64,000 nt of DNA from Clavelina lepadiformis (Eukaryota; Chordata; Ascidiacea; Aplousobranchia; Clavelinidae). Positions 45,130-61,100 of this stretch are shown here, in pieces. How positions within the stretch are numbered: the stretch's first letter is position 1; every line of letters starts with the position of its first letter. A program made the position numbers and the translations under genes. The stretch lies in contig NC_135241.1 of the NCBI RefSeq assembly GCF_947623445.1, positions 1,676,501 to 1,740,500 on the forward strand, given 5' to 3'. The notes beneath the pieces were generated by a model. That model was not told where the DNA came from. It did not search any database and worked only from the letters and a program-made list of their open reading frames with translations.

Positions 45130-47552
45130 ATGGCTGAAGCAGATGTGTTTGATGATGGGCCTGCTAAAGAACCCAACATGGCAGCGGGCCACAAGCCACT
45201 TGTGAATGAGAACCCACGAAACCTTGTGGAAATTTTCTATGCAGGTAAGAGCTTTATAATTGGGAAACGAATTTACTAAACTGTAAGTCGTATGTAGCGG
45301 TAAAGTAAGCCACGCTGGAACATTAGATACAGTAAACCAATGCAATATATTTTCTATGATAATAAATAGATGTAGAAAATAAAAACGAGAAAGATAGTTT
45401 TGTCGATAAAATGTGGCTAACAGAACAAAACCGCAAGATAAAATTTTGGTTTGATAAATAGTTCTAAGCTGCCCTCGAATTTTAGCCGCAATAAGTGATG
45501 ATAAAGTTTACAATCGAATGAATACGGTGGTTAGTTATAAGTAAGTTCTTAACATAATATTCTGAGGTTATCAAACAGATACGAAAATATCTTTTTGTCA
45601 TGCAGGGATTGGTTTTATTGAAGCTTATGGCTGGTTGATAATTTTTGGATTGATATTTGTGATGGTTTTGTGGACCAACATTAGCAAACCATTGAAAAAG
45701 TTTTTCCAAGGAAGCAAAGTACCGTATAATCGTGATGTGACTGACTCAATGAGTAAGTTTGTTATGTTGAAATATTAATAACTGTCTATCCCAGAGAATG
45801 TTTTAGATTGCAATTGTCATGACTAGGGCCCGCAAAAGTCAATAAAGTCAAAATTTTTTAAGGACCTCGTCTGACCACGAATCAAAGAATAAAGTTGTTT
45901 TCAGCACCTAGGGGGTTGTTTCTAAGAAGTTTATAGGTCAAAATAAAGTCAAAATTTATAATAAAGTCAAAATTTTCAATAAAGTCAAAATTTGTCAAAT
46001 TATGGCTTTTGACAAAGTTTTTGTGTTTCTTGAGAGTAATTTTTGTAAAAATCCTCGTGGAAGCATTGTAAATCAGGAACTGCGACACAATTAAACCATA
46101 TTAACCCATAAAAGCAGGAAATAAGTCACAATGCCCACTTGGATCAGCAGTAACTTTTATTTCAAAAAGCTATTGAGAAAAGACAGAAATTTCAAGCCTG
46201 AAAATGTTAAAAATTACATGATGCTGTATTACAATAAATAAGTTGAAACACTTTTCTGTAGTGATTTCTTTAAAGCCGCGTGAAGGGGGTTACATTACTT
46301 CTTCCCTGTTTAATTTGCTGTTTATTAGAATTTACCATTGCGGAGAAAATGGAGGCAAAGTGCCCTTTTCACAAGGACAAAATAACACAAGCTACCTAAA
46401 TCTATCGCCAAAAAACACGACACACTTTTTATAATCCAAAAAACACCTTGACTTTTCGACAAAATATTACGTTTGGGTCTGAAATTGACAAAATATTATG
46501 TTTGGGTAACAGGAGGAAGAACTGTGGCCTCTACAAATAAGCAATTTCGTTAGGTCAAAATAAAAATGGCCCTAGTCATGACAATCTGATGTTTCAAGAT
46601 TGTATTTTATTCTAAAATTATAATGAAACTAACATCATTAAATGTTTAACAAGTTTTTCCATATCCCCAGCCACTGAGCAAGTTGAAGCCCGCATGGTTG
46701 CAATGGATAAGGCGCGACAAAAAATGCAGGACCGGTATAATGAGCAGGCAACAAAAATGTCTGCTAAACGAAAGGAGGTAATTATGCTATATATACTACA
46801 AAATGATGATTACTAAGTATAGTTGTGCAACATCTGAGTTTGTTTGAACTTTTTAATGCTCAACTCATATTGTGGTTTAGGTCGAAGAACAAAAGCGTTT
46901 GCAGAAAATCAGTGACCACGACGCATTAATGTCCGGGAAAACACAATCCTCAACACATCATAAAATGGAACAGGTCAGGTTTTAACGCTTTGTCTCATGG
47001 TTAAATGTTATTGAGCAAGTTTAAACCAAGTGCTAGCAACAACTAAATACTTACCTTAAGGCAAGTTCATTTTTCTGTAGAAAACTGTTCAAGAAACATC
47101 ACAACAAAATGTTATCAAGCGAAACAAGGATGCAAAGTCGCTGAGAAGGAGTGGTGAGTGGATTTCTGTATTTTTGAAAATATTAACTTATTCTTTAAGT
47201 GGTCTGTTTAACTAAAGAAAGTTGAATTGATTGAAATATACCGGTACCAACATAATTTGACAAAGAGATAGCAACACAGAATTCTTAGATTTGTCAATAT
47301 AATTCTGACGTTTTAAGATATTTTTGTGAGTTAAGGTTGGTTTGGGTGTATTAGATACTACAGAAAAATTTTAATTACGGGTCTAATGACAGACTCTGGT
47401 TTATTCCAGGGTTTATGGTAGGTACAGTTTGTTGCCGCGTAACCAAATTTTGTCAAATTTCAGATGACGGCCCACTCAGTCGTGGAAGTTCTAATGACAG
47501 TTGCCGTTGGCGACCAGGATCGAGTAGACCCTCAGCTGGAGGATGAGGTTAA
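45130..47552 (+). CDS. SELENOS: Selenoprotein S (VIMP), with UGA-encoded selenocysteine
   Basis: Six exons, 207 residues counting selenocysteine: 45130-45244, 45606-45752, 46671-46777, 46881-46973, 47081-47153 and 47464-47552. A short N-terminal lumenal part is followed by one membrane segment (GWLIIFGLIFVMVLW, about residues 48-62). Next comes a long charged coiled coil (EARMVAMDKARQKMQDRY). The end is a flexible Gly/Ser/Arg-rich tail: CRWRPGSSRPSAGG-U-G, compared with CSWRPGRRGPSSGG-U-G in the human protein. By family it is an ER-membrane protein that links Derlin and p97/VCP in ER-associated degradation and acts as a reductase through the Cys-Sec pair. In-frame TGA at 47544-47546 precedes GGT and the TAA stop. 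A SECIS element lies downstream. The start is the first ATG giving the full N-terminus. Confidence 0.95.
45824..46574. mobile_element. hAT-like element in SELENOS intron 2
   Basis: Ends TAGGGCC and GGCCCTA, flanked by the palindromic 8-bp target duplication GTCATGAC (45816-45823 and 46575-46582). The interior has tandem AATAAAGTCAAAATTT repeats near 45840-45990. No recognisable transposase was seen. At 751 bp it makes up most of the intron. Confidence 0.75.
47544..47546 (+). other. SELENOS: Selenocysteine codon (UGA) of SELENOS
   Basis: The TGA lies second to last before the true stop. The context GGA-TGA-GGT-TAA matches the conserved G-G-U-G C-terminus of the family. Ordinary annotation would end the protein here, two residues early. 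Confidence 0.93.
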
Positions 47553-47569
47553 TTTTCCACTTGTATCTT

Positions 47570-47613
47570 GTCTTCTGAGATGTCATAACTGATATTGTGA
47601 TGTCACAGAAGAC
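47570..47613 (+). other. Hairpin in the SELENOS 3' UTR shortly after the UGA
   Basis: GTCTTCTG at 47570 pairs with CAGAAGAC, then after an A-A mismatch GATGTCA pairs with TGATGTC, giving about 15 base pairs with a 12-nt loop. It begins 24 nt after the UGA. It lacks the SECIS quartet. Confidence 0.5.
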
Positions 47614-47780
47614 TCTAAATCTGGGGAAATTCATTTTTTCTTCCAGGTTTAGAATGCATGTGAACTTTTTATATGGTGACTTATTTTATTGGAAGTAAGT
47701 TTTGGTTAAGTTAGGTATGACTTTTGCATTGTAAATTTTGAGCCATGCTTACACGGTCTTCATTCTTCCAATAAAATTTT

Positions 47781-47827
47781 ATGAAGCGAGTATTTCTAAA
47801 AAACTATAAGTTTGGATATTTGCTGAT
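47781..47827 (+). promoter_or_regulatory. SECIS element of SELENOS
   Basis: The quartet strand ATGAA (47781-47785) faces TGAT (47824-47827), giving U-U, G-A, A-G and A-U pairs. Between them GCGAGTATTT (47786-47795) pairs with GGATATTTGC (47814-47823) over ten positions with some G-U pairs. The 18-nt apical loop contains AAAAAA, as in eukaryotic SECIS elements. It lies 229 bases after the stop, in the 3' UTR. By family it recruits SBP2 and EEFSEC to recode the UGA. Helix I below the quartet is weak. Confidence 0.85.
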
Positions 47828-47898
47828 CTTTTGTCACCTATCTCGTTGATTGTACAGTGCACTTATGTAACAATCTATTCTATCTGTCCTTGTGTTTT

Positions 47899-47904
47899 AA
47901 TAAA
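47899..47904 (+). terminator. Polyadenylation signal of SELENOS
   Basis: AATAAA lies 72 bases after the SECIS element, so the SECIS is kept in the transcript. An earlier AATAAA at 47769-47774 would cut it off if used. Confidence 0.65.
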
Positions 47905-48808
47905 ATGTTCGGACTGCTTGTTTATTTGCACCCTCATTGCTGTGGCCTTACCATTGTGGGGTTTAGAAAGCTACTCGTAAAGTCTTTCACTTCAGAAAAT
48001 GGCAAGCACCGTACCATGTAGTACTACACACCAGTATCATAATGCATGATTGAAGGACACTATGGTATGACATATTATAAAACGTAAATCTACCTTAAAG
48101 AAGTAGCATTCAGATTAGGCTAATTATGAAGGAAGGATTGTCCTTGGTGATACTAAAAAGTGTGACCTTTTAAAAATAAACGAAGCGTGGCTAAGAAACT
48201 TTGACCTTGTATTTCAGCCACCTCTCAGAGATAATATTTTGTCAAATGTGAAGTGACACACTGTTACTTCACTTGGAAATATCTTATTATGTAATTATGA
48301 TTCCTGGATAATTAATTAATGCAGTGATCTGTTGAAAACTCGGTAACCCTAATCCTGGGAACTTGTTTTGAGAAATCCTTGACAATCCACATACATGGTA
48401 CACTACTTGCAATTGCTGGAGCGATAAAAACTACATAGACACAACATAAAAGTAGGCTTTTATATTAATATGCCTCGAGAATGCGTTGAAACTTCAAAAC
48501 GAGCGTGAGTGCTTCATTCAAAAACAACCTGCATTTAGATAATTTGCTCCATGAGTAAACACACAATTAGAACACACGCAGTAGTAGTACCAGGCATTGC
48601 CGGGAGCTTCATTGAAATCAGGATGAAGGAAATAGATCGAATTAGTAACAAAGCCTAACACTTCAAGAGGCAACTAAAATGAATTTCTTTTGACTAAAAA
48701 GGCAAACGCCACCATAAGAAAAAGTATTGCCCCAGAAACACCAGTAATATCTTCGCAAAACTCCCACACAAAGAAGAGTTTGTATGTCTTTGCCATGGAG
48801 TAATGTTT
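47905..48808. other. Region between the convergent SELENOS and STT3A 3' ends
   Basis: Probably 3' UTR of STT3A in part and spacer. No coding signal was recognised. Confidence 0.4.
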
Positions 48809-53648
<4,840 letters not shown>

Positions 53649-54105
53649 GCTTGCAATTCAGTCAGTAGCACACCTATGAAGAAAACCTTGCAATAAAATA
53701 ATAAAGTGGAAATAGTCTTATGCAAACAAATTCCTAAATGATTCGCTAAATAGCCTTTCGTTGAAATGCAAAACTTTGGCAAACATTGGCGTGAACCCAA
53801 CTACGGAATTATCGGCACCAAGAATAGAAAATGCAACTTTTAATTTTAAACTCAAACTAACGTGACGAGATCTGCAACCATTATGGAACAAGGTCCAACT
53901 AACGACTGACAAAGCTAGCGGACAAGTCCAACGACAACGGTAACGTACGACGTTAGATTTCAGATTACACAGACGAAAAATACGAACATAGCCTACTGAA
54001 AAACCTTGCTATGACCGTATGCACATGCGGCAAACAGCGAACTGAAAGCGCATAAAACGTATATCTATAATCCATTTCGTACAAATCGTACAAGCATACA
54101 CTCAC

Positions 54106-54170
54106 CTGAAAATTGTAAACCCGTCGACCAGAATCTGCACTCGACAACTCTCGCTTCCACGTCCGGTGTT
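54106..54170 (-). other. STT3A: Non-coding first exon of STT3A (5' UTR)
   Basis: A good donor (CAG|gtgagtg) on the minus strand at 54105-54106 fits splicing to the acceptor at 53674-53675, which lies 25 bases before the start codon. The upper limit of the exon is a guess. Confidence 0.5.
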
Positions 54171-54203
54171 TACGTCACGTGTGTTTCTACGTGTCAAAAA
54201 CGT
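54159..54203 (-). promoter_or_regulatory. Cluster of ACGT cores at the STT3A promoter
   Basis: Five ACGT cores occur within 45 bases (54159, 54172, 54177, 54189, 54200), including TTACGTCA and CACGTG. These are core sites of CREB/ATF/XBP1 and USF-type factors. Regulation by ER-stress bZIP factors is a guess that fits the gene's role. Confidence 0.45.
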
Positions 54204-57200
54204 CATATTGAAGCTAAGTTAGGGCGCTGTTAGTGGTTAAGTTGCCACTTGCCACGTAAGACCAGAACAACTCAAGGCATTAAAGCAAATTGAATTCAGT
54301 TTTAGATCAAAATAAAGAAAATTTGTTTAAAAAATAATTTTACGGTTTATAGTCTACTTAAATTTTTTATAAAACCTTCTTTTTTCTTTTCCTTGTATTG
54401 ACTTTTTTTGGAAGAACACAGCAAACGAAAAATATTTTTGTGTCACAAAGTTTCCCAGTATAAGAAAATTGTAATGTGAATAATGAGATTTTTTGAAATT
54501 TTGTTAACGTTGTTATCTTATCTATCTTACTTGCGAAATGGTATAATTAATGATTGATTGATTATTATTTTTTTATTTTACCGATTCCGAGATGCTTTAG
54601 GGGACTTCCCATGTTCAAAATTCAAAATTGAAAATCGTTGCGCCTTGCTTATTTTTAGCCATCTACTGACGGCCGAAATCAAAAGTAAGATGTTAACTAA
54701 TTTAATATGATGAAAAGATACCTATAAACAACAAGTAAACGGGAAGTTGTTGACAACATAACACTTAAAAGTGCAAGATGTTAAACAGGCCTGTCTCTCA
54801 TTGACGCGATAAGTCGACAGAAGGTTTTCACGGCCACTAAACAACTTAAACCACAGTTTGCCTATATAGTATCACAAGAATATATAGCCCACAAAACTAT
54901 TTTAGAAAACACAAAGGCACGAAAACACAATATACCAGTTTAGAAATCCAAAAGTTAAAAATGTATATAAAATAAACGTACTGGGAGATGATGAGCTCAG
55001 TATATGTTATATAGTAAGTTTGCTATGCAATGTATATGGTGTTGCCCTTATGTTGAAGAACCTGTCACGTCAGGTTAGGGTGCCAACTTTTCGATTGATT
55101 TTCCTGCATACTTGCGATGTCTAAAACCCAAAAAATAAAGTCGGTAGGTACGTAAGTAGGTCACACAGCTTGTTGTTAACGATATGTGGTTAAGAGAATG
55201 AGTAGGCCTACACAAAAAGTTTATCTTAGCTACGTAAAGTATTATTGGAGTTACAATTAGATTGAAAATTAGCTTCGACCACACAACTTTTTCCAGTGAA
55301 ATGGTGGCAGCCAAGAATAATACAGCATAGCTTAAGCCCAGGCCACAGCCAAGGTTTCGAACTCAGTTGTAGCTGTTTGCGATAGGCTTAACATTTGCCT
55401 ACCTGTTATTCTAGAAAAATTGGTTGCAAAGAATAGGCTACGCCTATAATCGAATATAAATGTTAAAAATTAAGGTCTATTGATTTTTGTTTTAGGCTTA
55501 TGCGTAGGCTGGTTTCTTAAAAAGATGAAGTCACAAATTTTGAAGTTTGTCCCATCAAAGCTAGATTTTCATCAAAGCTTTCTTTTTCGAAAACAAATTA
55601 AGATGTAGCAGTGAGATTTGCGTAAGATCAAACCTAATAGTTATATTGGCGCTAAGCAGCGCGGGTCGCAGGTCGCGTAGGCCTGAGGCCAGTACTGAAG
55701 AGAATTGTAACCAAAATAATATGTTTCCTGACTTGAGTCAACCAACACTTGAGGAAATCAACACAGTCATGCCTCTAGTGAGATACCTCTAAGTACAAGT
55801 TATGTACCTATCCTATAAGCTATTACAGCATGGCCAAATGTGATTATGTGTCGTGTTATTATACAAAATAAATATTTTTAATTACTTTAGTTAACGCTTG
55901 ATTTGTGTTTCATGAGGCAACCCGCCAGCCATGCTCATGGTTATTTCCAAAGCACGGAAGTCATTGGGCACTTCCGGAGTGAATTTTTGCCTGTAAGTAT
56001 TTCTGCAAAAAATCAAAAATGACGTTTTCTGGATTTTAACTTAATTAGTTTGTAATAATTAATACACTTTTTCTTGACATAATAAGTATCTGCGTTATTG
56101 TATAAAAACTACAACACCCATTGAGAATAATTGCAATTCGATTAATATGCTGCTGTTTTGTGTCATCACCCCAGAGCCTTAACGTTTACAATTTATCTTT
56201 CTTTACAATAAGCAAAATCTGATTTGCTGACACGTTGAACTGTTTTGCAGAATTTGATTATTTATGCGTTTCAAACAAAAATTCAACCACCGACTTGTTA
56301 TTTAACTACATAGATGTTGAGTGCGAAAACTTAAACAATATTTGGGTATTGACGTGCTTTCAGAAGCTTACCGGGTGAGGGCGATAAAACGCAACGACGA
56401 TCGCAATAGAAACGATTTTGTGGTCAAAACTAAACAATTGAATACTATGCATTGCGAGATTGCAACGTCACGTTGAAGAGCAATCATGGAACAAGAAGTT
56501 TATTACGCTCCCAGCTGGTGAGGCCGCAATGCATCCTCGAATCACCAAACTTAACCTCACACTTTTATTTAGGTGGAGCATATTCAACTCAGAGAAAGCC
56601 TACAGCCAACGTAGCCTGATGTCGACTTAGAAAACGCGTCTTACTAAGTTACGTGGACGCTTGTGCAATCCGAGCGATTACATGAGTTGTCATTGATATT
56701 TTATTGAGTGCACGAGAAACCAGGTAAATGCACCAAGAACCTCGCAACATGCTTGTTAACATAACTGGAACAAAGTCACTAATAACAATAATCGGTGAAT
56801 AAAAGAAACTAAACGTTAGCAATGTACGGGGAAAGACTGTCGGCTTATACTTGCACAAATAACGACCAGTTTCTTACAAAATGTCCTTGAATCTAGTAAT
56901 AAATCCATTTTTAAAATCATGGTTTACAGAATTTGCTTTAAAAACAACTGATAGAAAAGGCGGCTTGGTCATGCGCATTTAAAAGCAATGCACAAGAAAA
57001 AACTGCGATCATAAAATCATGCGAGTTGTACAGCGTAAAGAAAAATGAACAGATATACATATATATAAAAAAGCAAAGCAGACACAACATTTTCACAATT
57101 GCGGACTGTACCTGTATCTACAAACGCCTATAAAATGCTCACCGGATGAAAAAAATCGATCAAAAATATCTTGTGTAAAAAGCTTAAACTCCCAATCACA

Positions 57201-58186
57201 CCACCAGTTACTGACGCTTTCACTAAATTCAAAAATCTATGACTAAAAATTGCCGACTGCCAACAACCGTTACTCAAACCAAGTCAAACTACGAAAAATC
57301 ACGCTCTAAGATTTGAAAGAAACGCTATCGATATTACTGTATATGAGAAAAAGCTGGTAAAATACGGAAGCATAGAAAGCACTAATTGCATGTGTGGCTA
57401 AAATATACAGAACAAACGTATGTGTTTGTAACCCAATAGTTGATATGATACAAAAAAATCAAAGAAGCTTAATTACAGTCGTACTATGTAAACTGGCTCT
57501 CACAACCGTTCGCTCGACTTTTACAAGTTTGAAACATTACGTTGCTCTATTTTGGTGTGACGTATGAATTCAGATGCTTTATTCAGAGATTATTTCACAC
57601 AAGGACACTTGTAACTGTCTTAGAAAAAAATATGGCACCGAGAGTTAATTAGAGTAAGCTTAAGCGCGACACCTAGAGCTAATTTCACACCAGGCACGGA
57701 CGAAATGAATTTGTACATAGTGAGATGTCTATGCGAGGATGGAATGCTGGACAAGGCTTCGTACGTACGTGGGTTAAAGGTTAGTGTTTCAAGCGAGTAT
57801 CTGGTGATAGCAAACTATACGAGTTACGAGTACAACGTTGCCAAATAAAATGCATAAAACCATCTTCAGTCAAAGCAATCGAGTGAAGTAGATTTGACGT
57901 AACAATTAGAAATAACAAACGCGGTAGATGTAGTAACAGCGACGTCCATAAATGAAAACGGATAAACCAAACACGGCTGTGAAAACATTAATAACAACAA
58001 CAATAACGATTTTAGTGAAGGTTTATGTGATTGTCGCCTGGACCAAATGGCTTAAAGATGGAGTCAAAACGGCCTAAATGCGTTTTTTATCGAGCTTTGT
58101 GTAACATTGTTTCTCCCTGAAGGTTAATATGATGCAATAGATCAGGAATTTGCAGTGTCCGGTCTCCATTCATTGTGGAAGGAGTT
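54204..58186. other. Long spacer and probable 3' UTR of the Ig adhesion gene
   Basis: No exon was recognised. The right part (from about 57578, where the minus strand has AATAAA) is probably the 3' UTR of the adhesion gene. The rest shows only short frames without protein features. Confidence 0.4.
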
Positions 58187-61100
58187 TTACTGCAAAAAAA
58201 GTAAAAAAAAAAAAAACAGGATAAACAAAAAGTAATTAGCCTGTGATAAGTAGGTTGCAAGTAAAAATTGCTGAAACAAGTTTATCTTGTACCATAGAGC
58301 ACAATTAACAGAACGACTTGTTGAAAAAAATTTGTCACTAAGGGCAACCCCGTTAGAAGGATAAGAAAAATTACCGGATCGCCGTTTCCGTTGAGAAGTT
58401 CCTCTTTCTCCGCAGCAGCTGCCGGAGTTTCCTCTGGTTTCCCCGCTTCGACGTCAGCATCTGCAGGTGGTTCTTCTTTGTTGATTTCGACGGCGATGTC
58501 TTCCGCGTTTTCATCGCCCTTTTCTCCCTTCTTGCCTGTGACGCAAAGCATACGTCATAAAGTGGAATGCTCATAGCGATAGAATTTAATCGTTTTTGTT
58601 ATAGGCCTTTATGAGATTTTTTATGGATATTTATTGTAATTTTTTGTTTTCTTTTTTGTATACAGTATATTCATTTGCCCAATTGTTATACATTTATTTA
58701 TTCATTCTATGCAGCATGAGATTTTGCAGGTATTCCAGGAAATAATAAATGAGAATGTACACAAGAATATGTATCGACCTCATATGGCCCAGTGGAAAAT
58801 GAGCCAAAGTGAAAATTTAATGATGTGGGTTTTCAATATCGGGCAGCGACGTTTTCTTTTCAAAATCCACTTCGTCTGCATCTGACTTAAACTGGTAGTA
58901 ACCAGAGCTGTGTTCAAGTCCCCATTTCGCATTTCAAATACAGGCATCACAAATTATTACCAAAACAAGTATTATGAGTGCGAGTAGCCCACTTTTTAAC
59001 CTGCAATGATCATTAAAGCAATCGGCACTATGACAGTAAACAGAAATTGGTGGAATTAATATCTCCGGGTACTGATAAAAAAACTACTCATCCAAATAAT
59101 CAAGCCGAGTAATTTCGGTAATTACCGCCCGTAGTGTGTGTAGTTACCTTCTTGTATAAACAGACTCCTTACAATAAAATAAGTAGTTTATGCATTCCTT
59201 TTTTATCTCTATTTAACGTAGCAGGAAAATCAATAAATATTCTGTTAAGTGAAAAGCAATTAAGTTGCCATGACTTACAAATGATGCCTTTGTTGTAGAG
59301 GACGGCGACTATGACGGCGATGACCAAAAGTGCGACGAGGATTCCGATAATGATTCCTGCCGTCGGGGAAGCGCTGGCCTGCTGGATTTCTACAAGTCGA
59401 AAATATTACGCTTTACTTCGTGATGAAATGGATTGCTTTGAATTTTGACTCTATTTCAACTTTCGACATCATGCATATTCAACTACGCCCGGTCATTGAT
59501 AAATGCGAGTTATTTTCATGGGTTCTATGAATTAACAGAATGCGTTTTATGACAGTTACAATACTTTTTACATGCAAAGTGACAACGAGAAAACGAGATT
59601 TTAAACTCAAAACTCTCCCTTGCGTCGGCCAATACGTCCGGCAGAATTATCGTTTCAGAGTAAATGATGACAGAAAAATGAAGTCGGTTGGTTAGTTTTA
59701 CCCCGTTTTAAAGGTCTTATAAAGGCGCTGCATAAATGAAAAGTTACATAGGGAAGAGCTATGACTAGAGCAGTAAGATATCCAAATTGTGAAAATTCTA
59801 TCGTGACAATGGAATATTCGTGAAAAGAAGTTTTCTGCAAAATGCATGCTTCAGACTCAGAGTGCGAACTGGATTCAAATATTCAAAGCAATCGAAATTT
59901 GGTTGATAATTGTGCTAACAGAGAAAAATCGAGCCTTGAAAATTAACGTTTTGCATAGTGTGTGGGTTTGCTATGTGCATTTTACAGATCCACATATGCA
60001 TAAGACTTTCGTTAAACCAAATATGACATATTAGAAATAATAATGCAAAGTGCAGATGACAGTTTGAAAATAACTGTTTCACATGCCGGCATGCATAATA
60101 TCAAGAATTGATCCTGTGAACGCATGCATCTGATTTAATAAGTTTATAATAATCTATTCACCTGGTCCATCATCTCCTCCTTTCATTTCTTTGTTATGGT
60201 TGCAAAGAAAAAAGACATTAGACAACATATTAGTCAGAAATTATTTAACAACAAGCACCAACCATGCTGCTCATTTGAGCCGTCAAAGTTTCAATATGCT
60301 ACCACCAAAATACCTTCACTAAGAAAGCCTAAGCTAAGAAATACAAAGAGTCAGGTAAAAAGCATTGATTTTAAGGTTTAGTTTGCGTTAAACTATAACC
60401 ATATCATAAGCCTATGCATGCAGGTTGTTTAGTTTCGTTTCTAAAAAGTATTTCACTGCTTGTTTTGAAACTAGAAGCTATTTACATATCTTTACAATAG
60501 AACTCTAACAAAGCATGCGAATAAGTCACTGTTGAGACACTGGCTATTGCTCACCAGGGCTTAGTTTAGTTTTTCAAGACAAGAGAAGTTAAAAGAATAA
60601 AGTTTCCATATCTTTCAAGCAAAAACCTACCTGGAAGAGTGTATCTGCTCATAACTGAATCCACTTCGTTTCCAGCCCTGCATTCATAGACAGCCTTAGA
60701 CATCTCTGCGGTAAGAGGGCCCACTTTTAGGATACTTGTGTATTCATTTCCAGATGTAGAAGCCTGGGGCTGTTGCTCCAAATCTGGAAAAAAATTCCAT
60801 GTAAAATCACTTATACTTTCTTTTGCTTTAAGCTTTTTTGGCGCATTGGAAGCTGAATGAGCTATTACATTCATTCAGTATTGTAATGGTGAAATATCGT
60901 CGGTGAGCCATTGCAAACTACATGTTATCAAATTTTATTTTTACCCGCAATTTGTCTAATATACTAGGCCAACAGTAGAATCAGTTTATTCCAACAATGT
61001 CATAAATGTGACCGGGAGCTAACAGGAAACTTTTCACACCTTCTTAACTTACCAGTACTTTCTTCGCCAGACATTTTGACCCAATTTATCTGAGGTGGAG

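Noticed and set aside
47717..47760. Another ATGA sequence in the SELENOS 3' UTR as SECIS
   Set aside because: No matching GA strand at the right distance and no helix. The element at 47781-47827 fits far better.
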